Positions 41,297 to 50,842 of a stretch of DNA of 64,000 nucleotides are shown piece after piece. The stretch comes from Serratia rhizosphaerae (GTDB lineage: Bacteria > Pseudomonadota > Gammaproteobacteria > Enterobacterales > Enterobacteriaceae). Location of the stretch: positions 806,001-870,000 of the forward strand of contig NZ_CP041764.1 in NCBI RefSeq assembly GCF_009817885.1. Reading direction: 5' to 3'. The position numbers and the translations under genes were made by a program. Every line of letters starts with the position of its first letter. Within the stretch, counting starts at the first letter, position 1. Under the pieces are notes generated by a model. The model worked only from the letters and a program-made list of their open reading frames with translations. It made no database searches and was not told where the DNA came from.

Positions 41297-43063
41297 TTAG
41301 TAAGAACGCACTTTTGGCGGGAATGCCGGGCGCAGTTTCGGTTGCATGTTCACTTCACGACGCGCCATGCTTTCCGATTGCGGCAGATACAGCGAATGGC
41401 ACAGCCAGTTGGCGTCATCACGTTCCGGGTAGTCGAAGCGGCTGTGTGCGCCACGGCTCTCGGTACGGAAGTTGGCCGACACGGCGGTGGAATACGCGGT
41501 CTCCATCAGGTTGTCCAATTCCAGGCATTCGATGCGCTGGGTGTTGAACTCGCGGGAGGTATCGTCCAGGCGTGCGTTCTTCAGACGTTCACGAATGACT
41601 TTCAGTTCTTCCAGACCCTTCGCCATCGCATCACCTTCACGGAACACCGAGAAGTTGTGTTGCATACAGGCCTGCAGCGCCTTGCGGATCTCTACCGGAT
41701 CTTCGCCGGAACGGGTGTTGTTCCAGCGGTTCAGGCGATCCAGTGACGCTTCCACGTCGGATTCGCTGGCGTCGCGGCTTGCGCCCTGCTCTTCCAGAGA
41801 CTCCTGCAGATGCATGCCGGCGGAACGGCCGAACACCACCAGGTCAAGCAGCGAGTTGCCGCCCAGACGGTTGGCGCCGTGCACCGATACGCAGGCGATT
41901 TCGCCAACGGCAAACAGGCCGGGAATGACGACGTCTTCGCCTTTCTCGTTGACGGTCAGCGCCTGGCCGCTCACTTTGGTCGGGATGCCGCCCATCATAT
42001 AGTGGCAGGTCGGGATAACCGGAATAGGCTCTTTCACCGGGTCGACGTGCGCAAAGGTGCGCGACAGCTCCAGGATGCCCGGCAGGCGGGATTCCAGCAC
42101 GTCTTTGCCCAGGTGGTCCAGCTTCAGCTTGGCGTGCGGGCCCCACGGACCGTCGCAGCCGCGGCCTTCGCGGATTTCAATCATGATCGAGCGCGCAACC
42201 ACGTCGCGGCCCGCCAGATCTTTGGCGTTCGGCGCATAACGCTCCATAAAGCGCTCGCCGTGTTTATTCAGCAGGTAACCGCCTTCGCCGCGGCAGCCTT
42301 CGGTCACCAGAACCCCGGCGCCGGCGATGCCGGTCGGGTGGAACTGCCACATTTCCATATCCTGCACCGGTACGCCGGCGCGAATCGCCATGCCGACGCC
42401 GTCGCCGGTATTGATGTGGGCGTTGGTGGTGGACTGGTAAATACGGCCTGCGCCGCCGGTGGCCAGAATGGTCGCCTTGGCTTTGAAATACACCACTTCA
42501 CCGGTTTCGATGCAGATGGCGGTGGTGCCGACCACGGCGCCGTCCTGGTTTTTCACCAGATCCAGCGCGTACCACTCGGAGAAGATAGTGGTATGGTTTC
42601 TCAGGTTCTGCTGATACAGGGTGTGCAGCAGGGCGTGGCCGGTACGGTCAGCCGCCGCCGCGGTGCGCGCCGCCTGCTCGCCGCCGAACTCTTTCGACTG
42701 GCCGCCGAACGGGCGCTGATAAATACGGCCGTCGTCCAGACGGGAGAACGGCAGGCCCATGTGTTCCAGCTCCAGAATCGCTTCCGGGCCGGTTTTACAC
42801 ATGTATTCAATAGCGTCCTGGTCGCCGATATAGTCGGAGCCCTTGACGGTATCGTACATATGCCATTCCCAGTTATCTTCGTGGCTGTTGCCCAGCGCGA
42901 CGGTGATGCCGCCCTGTGCGGACACGGTATGGGAACGGGTCGGGAAGACTTTGGACAGCAGGGCACAGGTTGAGCCCGACTGGGAAATTTGCAGCGCCGC
43001 GCGCATACCTGCGCCACCAGCACCGATAACAACTGCATCAAACTCTCTGACTGGCAGTTTCAT
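41297..43063 (-). CDS. sdhA: Succinate dehydrogenase flavoprotein subunit
   Basis: This 588-aa catalytic subunit oxidises succinate to fumarate. The FAD-binding GAGGAGMRAAL lies at residues 14-24. The covalently flavinylated His45 lies in SHTVSAQGG. The active-site HPTGIAGAG and the catalytic arginine region (GANRLGGNSLLDLVVFGR) are intact. The length equals E. coli SdhA (588 aa). It starts 3 nt after the sdhD stop. Confidence 0.98.
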   Translation of the reverse strand: MKLPVREFDAVVIGAGGAGMRAALQISQSGSTCALLSKVFPTRSHTVSAQGGITVALGNSHEDNWEWHMYDTVKGSDYIGDQDAIEYMCKTGPEAILELEHMGLPFSRLDDGRIYQRPFGGQSKEFGGEQAARTAAAADRTGHALLHTLYQQNLRNHTTIFSEWYALDLVKNQDGAVVGTTAICIETGEVVYFKAKATILATGGAGRIYQSTTNAHINTGDGVGMAIRAGVPVQDMEMWQFHPTGIAGAGVLVTEGCRGEGGYLLNKHGERFMERYAPNAKDLAGRDVVARSIMIEIREGRGCDGPWGPHAKLKLDHLGKDVLESRLPGILELSRTFAHVDPVKEPIPVIPTCHYMMGGIPTKVSGQALTVNEKGEDVVIPGLFAVGEIACVSVHGANRLGGNSLLDLVVFGRSAGMHLQESLEEQGASRDASESDVEASLDRLNRWNNTRSGEDPVEIRKALQACMQHNFSVFREGDAMAKGLEELKVIRERLKNARLDDTSREFNTQRIECLELDNLMETAYSTAVSANFRTESRGAHSRFDYPERDDANWLCHSLYLPQSESMARREVNMQPKLRPAFPPKVRSY

Positions 43064-43066
43064 TTT

Positions 43067-43414
43067 TTACGCACCCCACACTACGATTGTTCCGTACAGT
43101 AAATAGACCAGCAACACGACGACCACCGCCAGTTGCAGCACCAGGCGTAACGCCAACGGCTTGATATAATCCGTCAGCACCTGCCACAGACCGATCCAGG
43201 CATGCGCCAGAATCGACAGCAAGGTCAACACGGTGAAGACTTTCGTAATAGAGGTGGCGAAGAAACCACGCCAGATTTCATAGGTGATGTCCGGAGCCGT
43301 GACGACAAAGCCCAGGATATAGAGGACATACAGGGTGATGACGATAGCGGAAGCACGCAGTAACAACCAGTCGTGTACGCCGCTGCGCCCTAATGCGGAA
43401 GCATTGTTTACCAT
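43067..43414 (-). CDS. sdhD: Succinate dehydrogenase membrane anchor SdhD
   Basis: This 115-aa inner-membrane subunit has three helices and forms part of the quinone site and haem b pocket with SdhC. His in ILAHAWIGLWQVLTDY corresponds to the quinone-site region near His71 in E. coli. I chose the ATG at 43414 (MVNNASALGRSGVHDW); a 54-codon upstream extension is only the sdhC gene read in another frame. The length equals E. coli SdhD. It overlaps sdhC by 7 nt. Confidence 0.97.
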   Translation of the reverse strand: MVNNASALGRSGVHDWLLLRASAIVITLYVLYILGFVVTAPDITYEIWRGFFATSITKVFTVLTLLSILAHAWIGLWQVLTDYIKPLALRLVLQLAVVVVLLVYLLYGTIVVWGA

Positions 43415-43797
43415 ACGAGGACTCCAGCCAGAATTGACAGCACAACGGTCAGAACGAATGCCACCTGGGCAGAACGCTGACCAGCCGCTAAACTCTCTTC
43501 GATATAGCCAAAATCCATTAACAAGTGACGAACGCCACCGCAAATGTGATAGGCCAGCGCAGTGAGGATTCCCCAAAATATGAACTTGACGAAGAAGCTA
43601 TTCATGATGGCGGCGGCCTGCAGGAATCCCTCTTGGGAAGAGAGAGACGTGCCCAGCAGCCAGAGGAGAATACCCACGGCAACGAAGGTAATTACGCCAG
43701 AGACTCGGTGTAAGATGGACGCTATCGCAGTTACGGGAAACCGGATCGTTTGCAGATCCAGGTTGACAGGTCTTTGTTTTTTCACGGTTTTGCCCAC
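43408..43797 (-). CDS. sdhC: Succinate dehydrogenase cytochrome b556 subunit
   Basis: This 129-aa inner-membrane subunit has three helices. The haem b ligand histidine lies in LAYHICGGVRHLLMDFG (His84 region in E. coli), and the quinone-site SILHRVSG motif is near residue 27. The length equals E. coli SdhC (129 aa). It is the first gene of the sdh-suc operon, transcribed away from gltA across a 693-bp shared control region. Confidence 0.97.
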   Translation of the reverse strand: MGKTVKKQRPVNLDLQTIRFPVTAIASILHRVSGVITFVAVGILLWLLGTSLSSQEGFLQAAAIMNSFFVKFIFWGILTALAYHICGGVRHLLMDFGYIEESLAAGQRSAQVAFVLTVVLSILAGVLVW

Positions 43798-44490
43798 ACA
43801 GCTCTTATTATTTTCCTTCCTCCGGGCCTGGGTGGGGATCAGACAGCGTTAAGAGCCAAAACCCTTACACGTCACGCGCTCAAACATCGACATCCTCTGT
43901 GCTTAAACGGCGCATTGTTATAACGCTGGGTGCTCCTACTTCAGGGTAATCCGGAGACCTGGCGGCAGTATAGGAGGATCACATTCTGATTACAATTCCC
44001 ATACAATCCCTTTGGGGACATTTCCCCCGAACAGTGATTTAGATCACGATTTTCACATTTAGTACAAAATTAATTATCTGATTTGACAAGAGATCAACAT
44101 TTCCATTACATATAGGGGCACAAAAGGTCCTATGATGCGCTATAGGTCGCCGGATACACTTCCCCCCACGTAGAAGTTATGCAACAGTGTATTCGGTTAA
44201 AAAACCCCGAACACGTCGTAGGTAATGATCAACAGAAAATAACGAATTCAATAAATCGTTAACAACCGGCCACCCGTCTCGTTCGCCTGGTCAGCCCAGC
44301 AATTTCTGTTTCGCCGCCTATTATGCCGCAAAACGAAAGCGCCGGGGTCACCGCTCTGTACCCTAACCGCATTATTGCGCAGTTGCTCACAGAGTTTATG
44401 TCCGCATACCATTTTTGCGGGCAACGTGCGGAGAATTAAGGTATTTCGGTTGTTAGTGATTATTAAAATAAGGCGCTAAGGAGACAGTAA
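43798..44490. promoter_or_regulatory. Divergent control region sdhC/gltA
   Basis: This 693-bp gene-free region separates two divergent TCA operons, as in E. coli. A good CRP-type site lies at 44033-44048. Much of the remainder is AT-rich around 44040-44110 and 44210-44270. I did not find a small gene in it. Individual promoters could not be assigned with confidence. Confidence 0.7.
44033..44048. promoter_or_regulatory. CRP-type site between sdhC and gltA
   Basis: AGTGATTTAGATCACG has the perfect CRP core GTGA-N6-TCAC; only the outermost bases differ from TGTGA-N6-TCACA. It lies 236 nt upstream of the sdhC start and 443 nt upstream of gltA. E. coli sdhC is activated by cAMP-CRP. Confidence 0.7.
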
Positions 44491-45777
44491 ATGACTGATA
44501 AGAAAGCGACGCTAACCGTACCAAACGGTGACGCTCCCATTGAGCTCGGCGTACTAAGCCCAACCCTGGGCCCTGATGTCCTTGATGTTCGCACCCTCGG
44601 TTCCAAAGGTTATTTCACATTCGATCCCGGCTTCACCTCCACGGCTTCCTGCGAATCCAAAATCACGTTTATCGATGGCGACAAAGGCGTGCTGCTGCAC
44701 CGCGGCTTCCCTATCGAGCAGCTGGCGAAAGAATCCTCTTATCTGGAAGTGTGTTACATCCTGCTGTACGGCGAAACGCCGACGCCGGAAGAGTTTGAAA
44801 CCTTCAAAACCACCGTTACCCGCCACACCATGATCCACGACCAGATCACCCATCTGTTCCGTGGCTTCCGTCGCGACTCACACCCGATGGCGGTGCTGTG
44901 CGGCGTGACCGGCGCGCTGGCGGCCTTCTACCACGATGCGCTGGACGTCAACAACGAGCGTCACCGTGAAATCACCGCCTACCGTCTGCTGTCCAAAATG
45001 CCGACCGTGGCGGCGATGTGTTACAAATACTCCCTGGGCCAGCCGTTCGTTTACCCGCGCAACGACCTGTCCTATGCCGGCAACTTCCTGCATATGATGT
45101 TTGCCACGCCGTGTGAAGAGTACGTGGTGAACCCGGTGCTGGAACGCGCGATGGATCGCATCCTGATCCTGCACGCCGACCACGAGCAGAACGCCTCCAC
45201 CTCCACCGTGCGTACCGCCGGCTCCTCCGGCGCTAACCCGTTCGCCTGCATCGCGGCCGGTATCGCCTCCCTGTGGGGGCCTGCGCACGGCGGCGCCAAC
45301 GAAGCCGCGCTGAAAATGCTGGAAGAGATCAGCACCGTTGAGCACATTCCGGAATTCATCAAACGCGCCAAGGACAAAAACGACTCCTTCCGCCTGATGG
45401 GCTTCGGACACCGCGTGTACAAGAACTACGATCCGCGCGCCACCGTAATGCGTGAAACCTGCCACGAAGTACTGAAAGAGCTGAACAAGAAAGACGATAA
45501 CCTGCTGCAGGTAGCGATGGAGCTGGAACACATCGCGTTGAACGACCCGTACTTCATCGAGAAGAAACTCTACCCGAACGTCGATTTCTACTCCGGCATC
45601 ATCCTGAAGGCAATGGGCATTCCGTCTTCCATGTTCACCGTTATCTTCGCCATCGCGCGTACTATCGGCTGGATCGCACACTGGAACGAAATGCACGACG
45701 AGGGCATCAAAATCGCCCGTCCGCGTCAGCTGTACACCGGCTACGCCGAGCGTGATTTCAAATCCCAGCTGAAATAA
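44491..45777 (+). CDS. gltA: Citrate synthase, type II
   Basis: This 428-aa enzyme condenses acetyl-CoA and oxaloacetate at the entry to the TCA cycle. The catalytic His-His-Asp triad lies in GPAHGGANEAAL (His near 265), GFGHRVYKNYDPRA (His near 306) and NVDFYSG (Asp near 363). The N-terminal domain typical of hexameric, NADH-inhibited enterobacterial enzymes is present. E. coli GltA is 427 aa. AAGGAGAC precedes the ATG. It is monocistronic and ends in a strong terminator. Confidence 0.98.
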   Translation: MTDKKATLTVPNGDAPIELGVLSPTLGPDVLDVRTLGSKGYFTFDPGFTSTASCESKITFIDGDKGVLLHRGFPIEQLAKESSYLEVCYILLYGETPTPEEFETFKTTVTRHTMIHDQITHLFRGFRRDSHPMAVLCGVTGALAAFYHDALDVNNERHREITAYRLLSKMPTVAAMCYKYSLGQPFVYPRNDLSYAGNFLHMMFATPCEEYVVNPVLERAMDRILILHADHEQNASTSTVRTAGSSGANPFACIAAGIASLWGPAHGGANEAALKMLEEISTVEHIPEFIKRAKDKNDSFRLMGFGHRVYKNYDPRATVMRETCHEVLKELNKKDDNLLQVAMELEHIALNDPYFIEKKLYPNVDFYSGIILKAMGIPSSMFTVIFAIARTIGWIAHWNEMHDEGIKIARPRQLYTGYAERDFKSQLK

Positions 45778-45806
45778 TGCCGCTTTACCCTACATAAAGC
45801 AGCACG

Positions 45807-45836
45807 GCGCCGCCCTTTCGGGCGGCGCTTTTTTTT
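45807..45836 (+). terminator. Rho-independent terminator of gltA
   Basis: A perfect 9-bp GC stem (GCGCCGCCC, loop TTTC, GGGCGGCGC) followed by eight T residues, 29 nt after the gltA stop. Confidence 0.95.
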
Positions 45837-45844
45837 GCGCTGCG

Positions 45845-46636
45845 CTAACGCTGGCAGACCGGACAGAAATAAAACGGCCGCGACGACAGCATCGTTTTTT
45901 CAATCATCGCGCCGCAGCGCGGGCACGGCTCGCCGCTGCGGTGGAACACCTTAAAACTGAACAACGCGCCGTGGTGACGATCGTCATTCACCTGTCCGCG
46001 CGTGTGGTAAGAGAGACGCGGAACCGCCAGCAGCGCCTGCGCCAACCGCTGCAGCGCCTCCGGCGTCAAATCCTGCGGCCGGTGCTGCGGCGCCAGCTGC
46101 GCCTGCCAGAGAATTTCCGCCCGCAGATAGTTGCCCAGCCCGGCCAGAAAGGCCTGATCCAGCAGCATGCCCCCCAGCTGACGCCGGCGGAACGGCGGCG
46201 ACAGCAGCCGTTCCGCCACCTGCTGCGCCGTCAGTCGTTCATCCAGCACGTCAGGCCCGATACGTTGTAAAAAGGGATGCTGCTCAATCTCGCCGCGCGG
46301 CCCCAGGGTGATGTCCGAGGCGCTGTACAGCAAAATCGCCTGCTGCGCCGTCTCCAGCCGCACGCGTAAATCACGTTTGGTGGCCGGCGTTTCCCCCGCC
46401 GCCGCCACTTTCCACACGCCGTACAACTGGTTATGGCTGTACATCGTCAGTCCGTTGGAAAAATGGGTCAGCAACGCCTTGCCGCGCGTCTCAATGGCGG
46501 TCACCCGCTCGCCGATCAGCTCGGTCTGATAGTGCTGCAACTGGGGGAAGGCGAACCAGACATCACGCAACGGCTGATTGAGAATCGCCGCCGCCAGCGT
46601 GTCCGCCGCCCGACGTATTTCCGGTCCTTCTGGCAT
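45845..46636 (-). CDS. nei: Endonuclease VIII (Nei)
   Basis: This 263-aa bifunctional DNA glycosylase/AP lyase removes oxidised pyrimidines. The N-terminal PEGPEIRRAAD supplies Pro2 (nucleophile) and Glu3 once Met1 is removed. The helix-two-turn-helix domain is in the middle (GLGNYLRAEILW). The C-terminal zinc finger has CPRCG and CPVCQR. Length and sequence match E. coli Nei (263 aa). In E. coli it follows pxpA directly; here pcp, DUF979 and DUF969 genes lie between. Confidence 0.97.
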   Translation of the reverse strand: MPEGPEIRRAADTLAAAILNQPLRDVWFAFPQLQHYQTELIGERVTAIETRGKALLTHFSNGLTMYSHNQLYGVWKVAAAGETPATKRDLRVRLETAQQAILLYSASDITLGPRGEIEQHPFLQRIGPDVLDERLTAQQVAERLLSPPFRRRQLGGMLLDQAFLAGLGNYLRAEILWQAQLAPQHRPQDLTPEALQRLAQALLAVPRLSYHTRGQVNDDRHHGALFSFKVFHRSGEPCPRCGAMIEKTMLSSRPFYFCPVCQR

Positions 46637-46698
46637 ACACTGCTCCTTGGTTTACGGTAACGGGCGCCGCTGAGGACGCCCTGATGCTATCACTGCGC

Positions 46699-47346
46699 TT
46701 AGTGCGTGGCGCCGCCCGACACTTTCAGATCGTGCTCCACCTGCAGGGCGACGGAGATCGCCAGCTCCAGCGCAAACAGCACGGTGCCGGCCGCCATGCT
46801 CGGCTGGCCCGGATGCGCCGCCGCCTGTTCCGGCAGGTAGGGAATATGAATAAACCCGCCCTTGATCGCCGGCTGGCCGCGCAGCCGGTGCAGCAGGCCG
46901 TACATCACGTGATTGCACACATAGGTGCCGGCGGTTTGCGATACCGAGGCCGGAATGCCGGCCTCGCGCATACTGTCGACCACCGCCTTGATCGGCAGCG
47001 TGCTGAAATAGGCCGCCGGCCCGTCGGCGACGATCGGTTCATCGATCGGCTGCTGCCCCTGATTATCCGGAATGCGCGCATCATTGATATTGATCGCCAC
47101 CCGCTCCAGCGAAATATCGCAGCGTCCGCCGGCCTGGCCGACCGCCAACACCATCTGCGGCGCCAGTTCATCAATCGCCGCATTCAGCACATCCAACGCT
47201 TCGCCGAATACGCACGGCAGCTGGCGCGCCACCACGCGCACGCCGCCCAGCGCCATATCATTAAGCTGCTTCACCACTTCCCAGGAAGGATTGACATGCT
47301 CACCGTCAAACGGCTCGAAACCGGTAATCAATACTGTATGTTGCAT
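46699..47346 (-). CDS. pcp: Pyrrolidone-carboxylate peptidase
   Basis: This 215-aa cytosolic cysteine peptidase of family C15 removes N-terminal pyroglutamate (5-oxoproline) from peptides. The catalytic triad is present: Glu in LAVGQAGGRCDISLERVA (near residue 81), Cys in GTYVCNHVMYGLLH (near 144) and His in GGFIHIPYLPEQ (near 168). The N-terminus VLITGFEPFDGEHVNPSWE is diagnostic. It is 8 nt downstream of the DUF979 gene, so pyroglutamate release is linked to the membrane proteins and to oxoprolinase upstream. Confidence 0.96.
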   Translation of the reverse strand: MQHTVLITGFEPFDGEHVNPSWEVVKQLNDMALGGVRVVARQLPCVFGEALDVLNAAIDELAPQMVLAVGQAGGRCDISLERVAININDARIPDNQGQQPIDEPIVADGPAAYFSTLPIKAVVDSMREAGIPASVSQTAGTYVCNHVMYGLLHRLRGQPAIKGGFIHIPYLPEQAAAHPGQPSMAAGTVLFALELAISVALQVEHDLKVSGGATH

Positions 47347-47354
47347 GCGTTCTC

Positions 47355-48362
47355 CTACAGGAACATCAGGAAATAGAGCAGAAATACGTTCACCGTCAGC
47401 AACAGGACGCCGGTCGGCACCTGCACCTTAATCACCGCATTTCTGTCCGGCAGCTCCAGCAGCGCCGCCGGTACGATATTAAAGTTGGCCGCCATCGGCG
47501 TCATCAGCGTGCCGCAGTAGCCGGAGAACATCCCGATGGCCGCCATCACCGCCGGGTTGCCGCCGTGCTGCAGCACCAGAATCGGAATGCCGACGCCGGC
47601 GGTGATAATCGGGAATGCGGCGAACGCGTTGCCCATCACCATGGTCAGCAGCGCCATACCGACCGCGTAGACCGCCACGGCGATAAAACGGTTATCCACC
47701 GCCAGGTATTCCTGCGTCAGGTGCGCTATCGCCGTGCCTACCCCGGCGCTGGTAAACAGCAGCCCCAGCATGGCGAGGATCTGCGGCAAAATAAACGCAC
47801 AGCCGATGGAATCCAGCAGCCGGCGCGCTTCCTGCAGCGGCTGCGCCACGCGTTCATGGGTCATTTTCACCGCAATAACGCCGCCGAGGATCACCCCCGC
47901 CGCCATCGAGAACAGCGTAATCAGTGTTGAGTGGTTGCCGGGACCAAACACCGCGCTTTGCAGCGCCGGAATATTGTTGAACAGCAGCACCCCGATCACC
48001 GTCACTACCGGGATCGCCAGCGCCGGTACAAACAGCCGGTTGCCGAGGCGTTTGGCGCTCTCTTCGCGCTGCTGCTGCGTGCGCTGATGGTAACTGCCCA
48101 GACGCACCCCGCCGAGGCCGGCAATCAGCGCCATCAGCACCACCAGCGCGCCGATGACGATATGCAGCAGTCGCCGGGCTTCTTCGCCGGCGCCGAACAG
48201 ATCATAGGTCCAGTCGCCGACCATAAACACCAGGCCATACAGTCCCCAGAATAAGCCGGTGGTAAAACGACGCGGGTTGGCGCGGTCGCGCAGCGACATC
48301 ACGGCGACAATCAGCAGGATAATCCCGGCCAGCCAGTAGAGATATTGCAGTTGGAAGTTCAT
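47355..48362 (-). CDS. DUF979 family membrane protein
   Basis: This 335-aa polytopic inner-membrane protein has about nine hydrophobic segments and no signal peptide. It matches the DUF979 family, which almost always sits beside DUF969. Conserved-looking stretches are GVGTAIAHLTQEYL, GNAFAAFPIITAGVGIPIL and FSGYCGTLMTPMAANFNIVP, reminiscent of anion/dicarboxylate carriers. Its start overlaps the DUF969 stop by 4 nt. Context (pcp downstream, pxp genes upstream) suggests transport of 5-oxoproline or pyroglutamyl peptides, but this is inference only. Confidence 0.8.
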   Translation of the reverse strand: MNFQLQYLYWLAGIILLIVAVMSLRDRANPRRFTTGLFWGLYGLVFMVGDWTYDLFGAGEEARRLLHIVIGALVVLMALIAGLGGVRLGSYHQRTQQQREESAKRLGNRLFVPALAIPVVTVIGVLLFNNIPALQSAVFGPGNHSTLITLFSMAAGVILGGVIAVKMTHERVAQPLQEARRLLDSIGCAFILPQILAMLGLLFTSAGVGTAIAHLTQEYLAVDNRFIAVAVYAVGMALLTMVMGNAFAAFPIITAGVGIPILVLQHGGNPAVMAAIGMFSGYCGTLMTPMAANFNIVPAALLELPDRNAVIKVQVPTGVLLLTVNVFLLYFLMFL

Positions 48363-49090
48363 TGCGCCTCTCCTTTGGCCTGCAGCGCAGCCTGATTAAG
48401 CTGCGCCAGCTCGGCACTGAGCCGCTTATCCATGCGATACAGACGGAAGGCGTGGATCAGGAAGGCGAAAATCGCCGTCGGTATGCCCCACAGCGCGATA
48501 TGCAGCGGTTCGGTCTGAATGCCGCCGGACTCCAGCATAAAGTTATGCATAAAAATAATCGCGCCGAAGGCGACGAAAATATCCTCGCCGAAAAACAGCC
48601 CGACATTATCGGTCGCCGCCGACATGGCGCGCAGGCGGTAGCGCACGCGCTCCGGCAGTTCACCATAGCGGTTTTCCGTCGCCCCTTCGGCCATCGGCGC
48701 CAGCAGCGGACGCACCATCTGCGGGTGGCCTCCCAGGCTGGTCAGCCCCATCGCCGCGGTAATTTCACGCACAAACAGGTAGACGATCAGCAGACGGCCA
48801 GCGGTGGCGCTTTTGATCCTGGCGATCCAGGCCTGCGCCCGCTCTTTCAGCCCGTGGCGCTCCAGCGTGCCGATCACCGCCAGCGGCAGCAGCAGGATCA
48901 GCGACAGGTTACGGGTGTTGAGAAACCCTTCGCCCATCCTTTCCAGTATTTCCGTCAGCGGCATCATCGCCGCCAGCCCGGTAGCCAGGCCGGCAACGAT
49001 CACCACCAGCACCGGATTAAAACGCAGAATAAAACCGACCACGATCACGGCAATGCCGATCAGCGGCCAGTAATTAACAACCTGATCCAT
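48359..49090 (-). CDS. DUF969 family membrane protein
   Basis: This 243-aa inner-membrane protein has about six hydrophobic segments and is of the DUF969 family. The polar motif SAATDNVGLFFGEDIFVAFG and the segment LGGHPQMVRPLLAPMAEGA look like carrier signature loops. I chose the ATG at 49090 (MDQVVNYWPLIGIAV), preceded by GGGAAT; a 71-codon in-frame extension to 49303 has no family character and overlaps pxpA. With the DUF979 protein it probably forms a two-subunit permease. The substrate is inferred from its place inside the oxoproline gene cluster. Confidence 0.8.
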   Translation of the reverse strand: MDQVVNYWPLIGIAVIVVGFILRFNPVLVVIVAGLATGLAAMMPLTEILERMGEGFLNTRNLSLILLLPLAVIGTLERHGLKERAQAWIARIKSATAGRLLIVYLFVREITAAMGLTSLGGHPQMVRPLLAPMAEGATENRYGELPERVRYRLRAMSAATDNVGLFFGEDIFVAFGAIIFMHNFMLESGGIQTEPLHIALWGIPTAIFAFLIHAFRLYRMDKRLSAELAQLNQAALQAKGEAQ

Positions 49091-49182
49091 TGTGTATTCC
49101 CTCTTGCCCAGCACTCCGCCCACAGCCAAAAGGCTGCGGGTCGAAGGCCTGTGTTTGTTGTGTTGTGTTAGTTTTTTTATTG

Positions 49183-49920
49183 TTATTCTGCGCTGACGCT
49201 GATGCCCTGTTCGGCAAAGCTGGCGCGCAGTTTGCGGGCATACTCCAGCGCATGCTCGCCGTCGCCGTGCAGACAGACAGTTTCCGCCTGCACCGCGGCC
49301 CATTTGCCGTCAATGCTGCGCACCCGATGATGGCGCACCATTTCCAGCGTTTGTTGCAGCGCCTGCTGTTCGTCTTCAATCAGCGCTCCGTTTTGCCCGC
49401 GCGGCACCAGCGTGCCATCGGCCAGATAGCCGCGATCGGCAAACACTTCCTGCCGGGTCGTCAGCCCCAGGCGCTCCCCGGCGCGGATCAGCTCACTGCC
49501 CGCCAGCCCCACCAGCCGCAGCGCCGGATCGACATCCTTGACCGCCCGGGCGATCGCGTCCGCCAATGCCGGCTCCACCGCCGCCTGGTTGTACAGCATG
49601 CCGTGCGGCTTCACATGCACCATCGCCCCGCCCTCCGTCCGGGCGATCGCGGCCAGCGCCCCCAGCTGATACACCACCTGCGCATAGACGGTTTCCGCCG
49701 GCAGTTGCATACGTGTACGGCCAAAGTTTTCCCGGTCAGGAAAGCTGGGATGCGCGCCAATCGCCACGCCATACTGCAGCGCCCAGCGCACCGACTGGCG
49801 CATGGTCTGCGCGTCGCCGGCGTGGAAACCGCAGGCGATATTGGCCGAGCTGACCAGCTGCAGCAGCGCCTGGTCGTTAACGCAGCCTTCCCCCAGATCG
49901 GCATTTAAATCAACGATCAT
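49183..49920 (-). CDS. pxpA: 5-oxoprolinase subunit A
   Basis: This 245-aa LamB/YcsF-family protein is one of three subunits of the bacterial ATP-dependent 5-oxoprolinase that opens 5-oxoproline to glutamate. The start MIVDLNADLGEG and SANIACGFHAGD carry the conserved metal/substrate residues, and VKPHGMLYNQA and RGYLADGTLVPRG are also family blocks. The ATG at 49920 lies inside the end of pxpC (11-nt overlap). E. coli PxpA (YbgL) is 244 aa. The gene order pxpB-pxpC-pxpA is that of E. coli. Confidence 0.96.
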   Translation of the reverse strand: MIVDLNADLGEGCVNDQALLQLVSSANIACGFHAGDAQTMRQSVRWALQYGVAIGAHPSFPDRENFGRTRMQLPAETVYAQVVYQLGALAAIARTEGGAMVHVKPHGMLYNQAAVEPALADAIARAVKDVDPALRLVGLAGSELIRAGERLGLTTRQEVFADRGYLADGTLVPRGQNGALIEDEQQALQQTLEMVRHHRVRSIDGKWAAVQAETVCLHGDGEHALEYARKLRASFAEQGISVSAE

Positions 49921-50842
49921 GTAGCCCCCAGGCAATTTGTTGGATAAACAGATCCTGCTCCTTTTTGGCGCGCTGCGCGTCTTCCAGAGAACAGGGAATA
50001 AAGTGCACCGGCTCCCCCAGACGGATCTGCGCCAAATGATAGAGATCGGCTTCGATCACACAGGCAATGCGCGGGTAGCCGCCGGTGGTCTGCGCATCCG
50101 CCATCAGGACGATCGGCTGGCCGTTATGCGGCACCTGCACCACGCCCGGCTGCAGGCCGTGCGACAGCATTTCCCGCGTGGTGGCGCGCGTTAACTCCGC
50201 GCTGCCCTGCAGGCGGTAGCCCATACGGTTACTCTGCGGGCTCAGCTGCCACGCCGTACGCCAGAACGCCTCCCGTGCTGCCGCGCTGAACTCCTGATAC
50301 TCCGGCCCCGGCAGCGCACGGATGCGGTTATTAAACAGCAGCTGCTTGACGCCGAACGGCTTGCTCGGCAGGTTCTCGCTCTCCCCCAGCGGCAATTGGT
50401 CGCCGTCCTGCAGTTTTCGCCCTGCCAGACCGCCAAAACCGGTTCTCAGATCGGTGCTGCGCGAACCCAGCACCTCCGGCACCGCAATGCCACCGGCGAT
50501 CGCCAGATAGCTGCGCATGCCGTGTCTGGGCTTATCCAGCACCAGCTGCTGGCCCTTTTTCACCGGATAACGCCAGCCGGTCCACAGCGGTTTGCCGTCC
50601 AGCAGCGCGTCGCAGCCGGCGCCGGTCAGCGCGATCCAGCCAGGCTGCGTAAATTCAGCGCTGAACTGCCCCAGCGTAATCTCCAGCCCGGCGCTGTCCG
50701 CACGGTTGCCCACCAGCAGGTTGGCGATTTTCAGCGCCGGCGTATCCAGCGCTCCGCCCTGGCTGACGCCCAGGCTGCGGAAGCCGTTTCGCCCCAGATC
50801 CTGTACCGTGGTATAGATGCCGGCACGCAATACTTTTAACAT
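49910..50842 (-). CDS. pxpC: 5-oxoprolinase subunit C
   Basis: This 310-aa subunit is of the KipA/biotin-dependent carboxylase-like family. With PxpB it activates 5-oxoproline using ATP before PxpA hydrolyses it. Family blocks are TVQDLGRNGFRSLGVSQGGALD (start), GSRSTDLRTGFGGLAGRKLQDGD and MADAQTTGGYPRIACVIEADL. E. coli PxpC (YbgK) is 310 aa. It overlaps pxpB by 7 nt and pxpA by 11 nt, which shows tight translational coupling of the complex. Confidence 0.96.
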   Translation of the reverse strand: MLKVLRAGIYTTVQDLGRNGFRSLGVSQGGALDTPALKIANLLVGNRADSAGLEITLGQFSAEFTQPGWIALTGAGCDALLDGKPLWTGWRYPVKKGQQLVLDKPRHGMRSYLAIAGGIAVPEVLGSRSTDLRTGFGGLAGRKLQDGDQLPLGESENLPSKPFGVKQLLFNNRIRALPGPEYQEFSAAAREAFWRTAWQLSPQSNRMGYRLQGSAELTRATTREMLSHGLQPGVVQVPHNGQPIVLMADAQTTGGYPRIACVIEADLYHLAQIRLGEPVHFIPCSLEDAQRAKKEQDLFIQQIAWGLHDR